Source: Vitis vinifera
Lineage: Eukaryota; Streptophyta; Magnoliopsida; Vitales; Vitaceae
Assembly (NCBI RefSeq): GCF_030704535.1
Contig: NC_081822.1
Span: 9,851,001 to 9,915,000, forward strand
Direction of reading: 5' to 3'
DNA: 64,000 nt
Shown here: in pieces, positions 55,604-64,000 of the stretch
How the letters are laid out: every line of letters begins with the position of its first letter
How positions within the stretch are numbered: the first letter of the stretch is position 1
Position numbers and translations under genes: made by a program
The notes under the pieces: generated by a model
Seen by the model: only the letters and a program-made list of their open reading frames with translations
Told to the model about the DNA's origin: nothing
The model's database searches: none

Positions 55604-56760
55604 CAGCAATATAATTAACCATGTTCTTTCCTCTGAACCTTACCTTGTATCCATTCATTTCTTGGCTACCATAATTTGCACTTTTATGGATCATACCATC
55701 TTAGAAACTGAGATCCACGCAGATAAAATTTTCCCTACGTCCATACAATATCTCTGCAAGGGCAACATCAATTTTCTTCCTGTTGAACCTATCAGGTCCT
55801 ACAAAATTGAACCATATGTCTTCTTTGGGACTTGCTCCATGACGTTTTTCATTACCGAGTCGACAACATGCTATTGTTTCACTAATCACACTTATGGCTT
55901 CAGGTTGCCAATCAATCCTTTCAGTAAGGGCTCTAAAAAGTGTCTTGAAATATCTTCGATCAAATTGACCCCAAGAATTAGGACATGAGCAGGATGAAGA
56001 TGGATTTGAGATGCCCCCATTTACCAGGTCAACATTTGTAGGATAACAACTAGAAAAGTCTGGCAGAGGTCCTAGGTGAGTTTGTATCCCATATTTCTTT
56101 AATTGCTTACTTGGTGGATAAAACAGTCCCAACCCTAAAATTTGTAGTCACAGAATTCACAGATGCAGGAGATGTTCGACCATCACCCACACCTGAGGTG
56201 AATATAGAGTGAGATTGGAGGCTCCCTGGCTCATGCTCTTCAGTTTTTTGAAGATTTTTCGAAGAGTTGGGATAATAAACTCTCATTTTTGGAAACTAAA
56301 GGAAGTGGAGTGCTTGGAGTCGATTCTGGAACTTTTGGTAGATCCATAGACACACATGAATTTGCATGTTTGCACCTACTGTCACTTGGAGATGCATTTG
56401 TTTTGCTACTGCGATGATTATCAACATTTTCCTTCGAGTCCTTAACAGTTTGGAATCCCACAACAGATAGAACTTGAGAACCTACTCGATAAAAATCTAC
56501 CTTGGGAAATGGTTAGGTGTGCTGAAGACGCTGACAAGTATTGTCTCATTTCTTTTGCAGCCCCATAATCTTAGCATTCAACAATAGCATGCCATCATCT
56601 TTGGCCTGCACTTTGCAAGATCAAATGTCGTGTTTTTGCCAAGTTCAGCCATCTGGAACCAAGAAGGCAAGTTAGATTGGTATTGATCGACAATTGAAGC
56701 AGTGAATCCTCCATTTGACAGAGCAACCACTACTTGCTTTTGTTATTATGCTTCTGCCAC
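55604..56760 (-). pseudogene. SMAX1-LIKE (SMXL/D53 type) gene fragment
   Basis: Pieces of the central part of a Clp-ATPase-like SMXL protein. They include a stretch like GFTASIVDQYQSNLPSW followed by MAELGKN, then GFQTVKDSKENVDNHRSSKT, MDLPKVPESTPSTPLPLVSK, FKTLFRALTERIDWQPEAIS and IACCRLGNEKRHGASPKEDI. The nucleotide-fold start WFNFVGPDRFNRKKIDVALA and [20 protein letters not shown] close it. Several stops and frame changes lie between the pieces. At NYIAG it passes without a break into Ran. SMXL proteins are repressors in strigolactone/karrikin signalling. N-terminal and C-terminal parts are absent. Confidence 0.87.
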
Positions 56761-58872
56761 CCCTCCCACAGTTTTCTTGCAAGATACAAATAACTCTCTC
56801 CACTGGGGATCACGAATCTGTGGTAGTAAGCCAAAACACAACCCTTTCTCCTCAAGCGCAGATCAGAACACAAAACCAATAGTCCAGAGCAAATCCAGAG
56901 ATGTGAACCAGAAACAAGGATATGGATTGAGATACCGGAAGTAGATAAGTGAACATAACAAAATACAGTGTACCCAGAACAAAATAAACAGAGCAAGCAA
57001 AACATTAAGTGGGATCCATTTTCATGTTGAAATCAAGGGCTTCACAGACAAAATATCAAAATGAGGTCATTAACAAACTCCTACTGTAAGAATGAGCCAT
57101 ATTCAGATAAAAAATAGGAAAGAAGAGTAACACAACATCACATCCATACCCAAACAATTGAACAATGCTTAGAAAATTAGAAATACCTAGAGAGAATAAA
57201 AAAAATAGAGTGATAAGTGAAAATGAGCAAAGAAGCTGCAACAAACATTACTAGAAATGCTCCCTCTGACGAGAATAGATGGGCTTCCAAATGCTTTATT
57301 TCTTCTTTTAAATCTCCAGCAAACCACAACAATTTCAGCTTCCCTTTCTCTCCCCTGCTCCTAATCACCCTGCTAATGCCCAATTCAACATCCCTCTGTA
57401 CGCTTTTCCTTCTTTCAAAAATCCCTCCAAACACTCTCTACCACACCCCCCTCTCCTTCTTCCTCAAGCTATCACCTTCAAGTTGTCTTCTTTCTCAAGC
57501 AACCAACCACGCTCCCCTCATAACGCTTGCACCTCCCCCAAATCTTCAAAACCGTTTCCAAGAATATTCCCCCTTGCACGAGTTGTTCTCTCATTGCCCT
57601 TTTAGCCCACTATTGTGATTCCCTAATGGCCTCTCCAAAGGTGTCACGTGGATCTCTAAGGTTATTCCATATGGCAAAAATAACCCCAGCACAAATAAAC
57701 CCCAAAATGGGGGTCTACAACGATATATGATTAACACCAAAAATCCACTTATTCTTACAAGGTAAGTCAGCTATTTTTTCCAAGAAAAAGAAAATTGACA
57801 GTAATGGTTGAACTCAATAAACTCACAAAAACCCAATCCCAAACCCACCTTTATTCACTCATATTCTTGCCAAAAAAATTCTCATAGCAAATAACTTATA
57901 TAATTGTTAAGAAAATAAATAAAATGATCAAATATCAATCTCAATGGAATAAAAATGATAAAAACACTAATGCTTGGTAATAAAGGATAACTATGAGAAT
58001 GATTAATTCTACGCCTGAAAGTGGCGATTGCTTCAAGATGATGGTCATCGCACCATCTAAGGTGGGTGTATATATATATATTGAAAATATCAACTAGCTG
58101 TGAAATTAAAATTAAATAAGATGAAATAAAAATAAAAAAGAAGTTTTTTTTGTTTTTTTTTTAAAGGGTAAATTAAAATCTGATTGTATGCAAAAATAAA
58201 ATTTTGAATAAAAACAAATGAAATATTTTATCGAAAGTCTTTTGTCTCGCTATACGGACGGTGAAGTTTTTAATATTAGACAATTTAATTTTTTTTTTTC
58301 ATTAAGACAAACGTGGAAAAAGATTTTTGGATGCAGGTGGAACCCGTCTTCGAATTACTCTTACTTTATTTTTCGTTTTTTTTTTTGGAGTTATTCATAA
58401 TTGAATAAATCTGTCACTCACCCTCCACGAAGTTGCATCCTCTTGGTATTTGACTAGCATGGGCATATGATTGTGTGGTGTTTGCAATCACCGTGTTGGA
58501 CCCGATGAATGGCTGATGATTTTTAGTCATGTTCAACAGGCTGGCTGAAGAAGGACTTAAGGAAATGCTCGAGGCTTTCAAATTACAGACAAAGGAGGCG
58601 CATGCGTGTGCGTGCGCCGACACCATTGCTTCCGCACACTCGGTTAAAACATGAGGAATCAACCCAAGCATCTTTTTGGTGACCAAGCCAAGCACGGAGA
58701 AAGTCTGTGAAAATATACGGAGTGAATTACAAGCGGACCCACACCCATGGGAAGCCAAAAATCACGTGTTGACAACTCAAAACCAACCTCTCCAAGAAAG
58801 CTGAAAAGCCCACCCACGTCCCCACACCCTCACCTAATATGCCTCGAATCTTCTGTCTTCCAGCTCCCATGG
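56761..58872. other. Right flank of the fragment string and spacer
   Basis: At 56761-57005 a frame on the minus strand (ESYLYLARKLWEGWQK) may be more captured coding sequence, unassigned. At 57180-57640 there are longer frames on both strands with no recognisable family. From 57700 to 58400 it is AT-rich. The stretch 58414-58872 is the probable promoter of the UPF0114 gene, with CACGTG at about 58763. Confidence 0.45.
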
Positions 58873-58873
58873 C

Positions 58874-58880
58874 TATAAAA
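58874..58880 (+). promoter_or_regulatory. TATA box of the UPF0114 gene
   Basis: GGCTATAAAAACC, 61 bases upstream of the ATG, predicting a leader of about 35 bases. The pyrimidine-rich CCTCTCTCCACCACTCCTCC follows. Confidence 0.75.
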
Positions 58881-58940
58881 ACCTCTCTCCACCACTCCTC
58901 CAAACAAACTTCACACCTCCGGTTCTAAACCTTTGAAACA

Positions 58941-60610
58941 ATGGCAACCACTAGATTACTAGGCGCCTCTAGGCGTCTTTCTTCCTCTTCCCTTCGTTTG
59001 AATAATGTTTTGTCGCCTTCTACATCAACATCACTGAGATGTCTGAGCAAAGCTGGGATGACCGGAGATAAGATTCTCTCCGGTGATGGAAACAGGAGAT
59101 CAATGGTGGCGTTAAAGGCGTCTGTAGCTGCTTCGGAGAGTGTGATCACGTCAGATCCACAGGCAAATGGAGGTGAAAGTCTGGCTTCCCTGCTAGCAAG
59201 TACTGCTAATGCCGTGCTTAAGGTTGTAAGGCAGACTGTGAATTCGAAACCACCCAAATTGCAGGTGCAGATGTTCCTCGAAAGGGTAAGACAATCTTTT
59301 AATTGTTTTAATATGGCCAAGTTCATTTTTCAATCTGGCTTTATATATGGTTTGTTTAATTTGCAGTAGTTAGCAATTAATGATGCATCAGTTCAAGTTT
59401 TCTGATTAATAACTATAGTATATTTATTATTACCTCCTTATAAACATCAAAATATATAGGGCGTCGGAACTTGATCCATTTTCTAGGATTTCCCCATCCC
59501 CATCTCTATTCCAAAACCAGAGCCAGAAAAAAAAAATTGTTTGTTCTAACTGAAGAGCATATATAATTGTGTGACCATGGAAATTCAAGGGTTATTTCAT
59601 GAGCTAGTAGTGTTATACTAGTTAAAAAATCTGCAATTTTCCTATTTTATTTTATTTCATTTCATTTTTGTTTGCAAAGTAGTTTCCTTTCATACATGGA
59701 TTTAGCACTTCCCCTCCTTTGCAAACCTCCTAACAGGCATCTAAACTCATGAGGTTTAACCATATATGCAGATTATTGTGAACTGCCGATTCTTTACATT
59801 GTTTGCTGTTGCCGGGTCTTTAATTGGTTCAGTACTATGCTTCATAGAGGTAACGTATTTGCGCTTGGAGAAACCTAAGATTTTGCTGCTTTGTTTTTCT
59901 AGCCAACTCTAACAAAGTAATGTGTCTCATTTAACTGCAGGGATGCTTTATGATTTTAGAGTCATATTTCCAATACTTTCATACTTTGGCTCAAAGTTCG
60001 GATCAAGGACATGTAATGAAGCTACTTTTTGAAGCTATAGGTAGGGCCCCCACACCCCCGTGATTCAATTCTTCCCAGTTTCCACCATACGCGTGCTTCT
60101 GTCCATAATCTTAATGAGGAATTAATATTTTGCGCAGATATGTTCCTGTTAGGAACCGTCATGCTTGTTTTCGGAATGGGTTTGCACGTCATGTTTGTGG
60201 GATCAAAAACAATGCAAGGAAAGGGACAGTGGCTTTCTGACTCGAACTTATTTGGGCTATTCTCTCTCAGAGTGAGTCTATATCCATATTTACTAATTTA
60301 TGTATGTAATATAAAAAAATATTTATATGTTTCTCTCTGCATGCCCTTATGGAACAACGTACATGACTGAATATATCTACTATTTCAGACTATCCCAACA
60401 TGGGTCCGAATTCAGTCAGTTTCTCAAGCAAAGTCGCGAATTGGGCATGCCATTATGATGATACTGCAAGTGGGGGTGCTGGAGAAGTTCCAGAGCATAC
60501 CTTTGGCCACTGGGTTGGATCTTGCCTGTGCTGCTGGAGCTATTCTAGTTTCCTCAGCTTGCGTATTCCTTCTCTCTAGACTGTTCATCCTTGATAGTGC
60601 AGCAAAATAA
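58941..60610 (+). CDS. UPF0114 (YqhA-like) membrane protein, organelle-targeted
   Basis: Five exons, 58941-59285, 59772-59849, 59941-60040, 60138-60271 and 60389-60610, all GT-AG with matching phases, give 292 residues. The N-terminal 90 residues are Ser/Arg-rich (MATTRLLGASRRLSSSSLRL) and fit a plastid or mitochondrial targeting peptide. The rest is a bacterial YqhA-type fold with membrane helices at FFTLFAVAGSLIGSVLCF, the pair around MFLLGTVMLVFGMGLHVMFV, and LACAAGAILVSSACVFLLSRL. Between them are the family-typical stretches ILESYFQYFH and LQVGVLEKFQS. It matches plant homologues of UPF0114, whose biochemical role is not established; transport or channel activity has been suggested for the fold but cannot be read from sequence. 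A TATA box and short leader support the start. Confidence 0.9.
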
Positions 60611-62649
60611 TATTTGCTGGGGAATGTCCTATTCCTCATTTTACAGACATATATCCAAAGGAAAGAAAAAACAAGGGGAACAAAAAAGGAAAAAAAGGAA
60701 GAAGCATACTTGCTCGATATCCATTTTTTTTTCTTGCATGAAACGTGTATATATATACATACAAAGCACACGAAGAAGAAAGAAGAAGTCGCCATTGCTA
60801 GACCTTAGTTTCCAATATTAACACAGTTCCACAAGGGATGGCCGGTGGAAACATGTTAGTTATCCAAGATTCCCCTCTTGGGAAGATTGGTTTTTTTTCT
60901 TTTTCTTTTTTTCCTTTCATTCATATCTGAGTCGTGTATTCTCCGTCGCAGTATTTTGTGACGACATATCTGTTCAACCATTTTATTCTATCATTTCTTG
61001 TAACGGCCTCTGATTTAGTGGTCGAGTGACACCATATCATTTCCAATATTTGTGAAGCATTAGAGCTTAATTGTTATAGCAGTACAAAGCAGCAATTCTA
61101 TATTTTATCTTTTTCTCTTCCGTTTCTCATTTTCCATCTCTCCTTTTTGAAGCATCACAGCATCAGAATCTCAAAGAAATGTTTGATCTCCCCAGGCCAC
61201 TCATCTCAATCCATTTAGAGTACTCCTCGACCACTTTCCTAACATGCTCCTCTAGAGCATATCAATTTTGATCCTTGCATAGATTGTTAATGTAGCAACA
61301 CCAAATTCTCACTTCATGACATAATTCTAGGTTCAAAGAGAATGATTAACACAGACCATTCGATAGTCCATTAAGACTGACACAAGGTTGGAGCAAGGAA
61401 TCATCCATCCACTCACTCAAACAATGAATATGACACAGATCTTAGCTTTGAGCTTATAATTTGCCTCTCCCATGTCCTTCATGTAAAAAATAGAGGACAT
61501 GCAACAACTTTTTGGTAGCAACAATTATCTCTAAATTAATTATTCTCAGCTGACCAAATACTGTCAGCATACAAAGATAATTTCTCCATGACGTTTGACA
61601 CTCACACAAATGATTTAATAATTGTTTTAGGCTACAAATGAAATGCCTAAGATGTTCAAGAAAATAAGATTAATATAATTAAATAATATTTTAATTTTCA
61701 TAAAAAAAAAAATTAAATAGGGATAGAAGGATTGAGAGTACATGATTAGTTAATTTAAACAATGAATATAGGAAACTAAAATTAAAAAAAGAAAAGAAGA
61801 GATACCATATAATTATTTTAGAATCGCATTGATAAGAATAAGAAAAGATGATCAAGTCTTTTAGAACATAAATGTAATAAGATAAGAAAAAAAAAATCTA
61901 TATAGATATATGTATAAATAGAAAAATATTAAAATGAAAGTAGTGTTTTTATAAATAAAATGATATAAATTTGATGTAATATTAATCTAAATCATTCTTA
62001 TGTACACTTATTGTCCATTTTGGATACATTTTCTATTTCAAAAATAAAAAACAATAGTGACTTCTATATAAATTTGAAAAGCCCTTGGAGGTTTATGCTA
62101 AAAATATAATGATTTTTAAAAATTGATTAAATGAATTGAGGTATTAAAAAAGTTGTATTATCTCAAATTTTAAATTTTTGAAAATAATTTTGAAAGACAT
62201 AAGGCAAATTTATGCATAAGAATTTCTATTTTTTATATAGATTTTTTTATTTTTTATATAAATTTTTTCATTCTTAAAAATAAAAAATAAGAAATGTATT
62301 CAAATGAGTAATTAATTAATTATAAAATTGATATAATAATGAATATAAATAAATTTAATTTAAAAATAAATTATAAAATTTGCTAACTGAAACCCACTTA
62401 AACCTGATTAAATTGATATGAATTAAAATTTAAATTATTTATGAATTTGTGAAATCCAAAACTGACTTAAATCTGATTAAATTGATTATGAATGGAAAAT
62501 TTGTTTTGAAGTTGGGTTGAACTTGAGTTCTTTTGATTGGGCCAAAGGTTCAAAAATAGAAGGTTAAGCCGAATTAGAAATGAGGCCGCTTACAGTCCAG
62601 TGGTTCAAAAATTGGGCCTCATCACCTGACTGATTATGGTTTGCTTGCA
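60611..62649. other. Intergenic region, AT-rich
   Basis: 3' flank of the UPF0114 gene, then AT-rich DNA (61600-62450) without recognisable genes or RNA. Confidence 0.55.
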
Positions 62650-62737
62650 GCGCCTAACGAGCCGCGATCTTCATCTGCACAGAAGCATTCAATAATTTTC
62701 TCTGGACACTGCGTTTCGATCGATCGCTGACTTCAAG
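62650..62737 (+). other. Possible 5' non-coding exon of a gene beyond the window
   Basis: After an AT-rich spacer the sequence turns GC-richer (GCCTAACGAGCCGCGATC, GTTTCGATCGATCGCTGAC) and ends in TTCAAG|GTACTAC, a good donor site. The following 800 bases look like a T-rich first intron. No ATG-led protein is visible, so this may be an untranslated first exon. Confidence 0.35.
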
Positions 62738-63386
62738 GTACTACTCCAGTCTCTATTCCCAATTCAACCAATCAACTTCTAGGTTAGGTACAATCGTTTG
62801 GAAGCCGAGAAAAGACTTATAGTTTTAGATACAATCCTTTGGATGCGCAGAAAAAAAAAATGAGAAGATGAAAAGAAAATCGTAATTTTTTCACCATCTA
62901 GGGCACGAGAATACAGAAAATGACGCTTTAGGTAGAACTCGTATGACACTTTGGCTTAGTTGATCTGAGTTTATTTATTTATTTTGGCACCAAAGAAAAT
63001 GAGAGAGATAATATAGGAATGAAAATGTTGTTTTCTTTTTATTTTTCTTCATTTTTTTGGTAAGCTGAAGGTCGGATTTTACTTTTGAGTGCTTTATAAC
63101 TTGGGAATGCTATTGCTGGAAGTTTTGAAATCTAGGGTTTCTCTATGCACAGACGTGGAACTATTGCATGGTTGGATTACGGCTAAGACTGAAATTTTTG
63201 TTTGATTGATGTTCTTTGCTGTTTTGGAAATGTTTTCTTCTATAGAAATGGATTCAGTTTAGATACAGAGGAAAGATGAGAAATGTAATTAAAATTTTGA
63301 ATTGTAAAGTTTTCATATGAGGGAATATAGAAAAATAACACTTTACTTAAGATTCACACCGACCTTTTGGCTTAGTTGACCTGGGT

Positions 63387-63455
63387 TTATTTTATTTTAT
63401 TTTATTATGAAAATGTTGTTGTTGTTGTTGTTGTTTTTTTTTTTTTTTTTTTTTT
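63387..63455. repeat. Compound microsatellite (TTTTA)n, (GTT)n, poly-T
   Basis: Four TTTTA units, a short link, about seven GTT units and a T run of about 22 bases. Confidence 0.85.
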
Positions 63456-63572
63456 GTTCTCTATTTTCTTGGAAACCAAACATAGGGCTAGGGTTTCTCT
63501 GGGAATGTTTTTAACTCCGCCAATAAAATTGATGAAATTTTGAATTCTAGTCATTTTGGACTACAACTCAAG

Positions 63573-64000
63573 ATAGATTTTTTTTTTTAATTAGAAACAA
63601 AAGAATATAGTAAATATGGCAAAAAATATAGTAAATATGGATAAAGAAACAAACAAGAAGGATGAGGAATCCTCCCTAAAATTCAACCAGCTTATCAAAA
63701 AGTATGTTTGAAGCTTCCAAAATATTAAGTAAATCTATACAACAGTAAAGCGTCACATGGGAATATACAAAAAGACAATTCATTGCTCCAATATTAGAAC
63801 AATTTATCCTTCCAAGAAATACCTACTCGATGCTCATCTCCTTGCAAACCCCAATCTTTCTATCTACACACCAAATACAAGTTAAGTTGGACCACATTGA
63901 GAGAACTGCCCTTAAATGTTATGGAGCAAGAGGCCCAAAAAGAGGCATAAAAATGAATTAGATCCCAAAGAGTCTTTGAAGTCCTCGTCTTGTTCTAAAA
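63573..64000 (-). mobile_element. LINE-like 3' end, continuing beyond the window
   Basis: The minus strand reads TLWDLIHFYASFWAS, then FKGSSLNVVQLNL, resembling the end of plant LINE reverse transcriptase proteins (zf-RVT region). The side where a poly-A tail belongs has a run of T on the plus strand at about 63573-63583. Several stops interrupt the frame. Only the last 430 bp are in the window. Confidence 0.5.

Noticed and set aside
58414-58758. Minus-strand frame of 114 codons before the UPF0114 gene
   Set aside because: Lies in the promoter region of that gene, begins without ATG and matches no known family.

Overview
The window looks like nuclear DNA of a dicot, most likely a grapevine (Vitis). 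Genes are intron-bearing and separated by very AT-rich, transposon-filled spacers. The encoded proteins are plant-specific: allene oxide synthase, a wall-associated kinase, a PPR-DYW editing factor and SMXL/ARF fragments. The genus is an inference from remembered similarity, mainly of the 520-residue allene oxide synthase; no search was run.

Layout. 1-1827: 3' exons of a receptor-like cytoplasmic kinase. 2864-4234 (-): JINGUBANG-type WD40 protein. 9123-9422: small unrecognised basic protein with a good TATA box. 13554-16937: WAKL14-type receptor kinase in three exons. 16938-23354: AT-rich spacer with a 28-bp hairpin repeat array, a split tandem array, an unclassified insertion and a duplicated segment. 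23355-24917 (-): single-exon allene oxide synthase (jasmonate pathway). 26651-36771: transposon nest made of a copia fossil, a PIF/Harbinger deletion derivative inserted in it, and a longer Harbinger relative that still carries decayed transposase and Myb-like genes. 37450-40150: chloroplast-type multipass membrane protein. 40997-43548: NASP-like histone chaperone with a GC-AG intron and an odd in-frame TGA. 44755-46071 (-): PPR-DYW editing protein. 46518-47155: independent gene for two U15 box C/D snoRNAs. 48431-56760: minus-strand string of host gene fragments (SMXL, Ran, ARF, fibrillarin, ankyrin repeat, RPS3) joined nearly end to end. A young, whole-looking Ty3/gypsy chromovirus (49166-54233) lies inside the ankyrin piece. 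58941-60610: UPF0114 (YqhA-like) membrane protein. 63573-64000: LINE-like 3' end.

The live genes are ordinary, unrelated plant loci. The most unusual part is the gene-fragment string. Six unrelated host coding sequences lie in one orientation, without visible introns where this can be judged, and several abut directly. One SMXL-Ran fusion keeps an open frame of 167 codons. This looks like multi-gene capture by a mobile element or template switching during reverse transcription, and the gypsy element landed in it later. The paired U15 snoRNAs, whose terminal stems change in a compensatory way, and the parent/derivative Harbinger pair are the next best observations.
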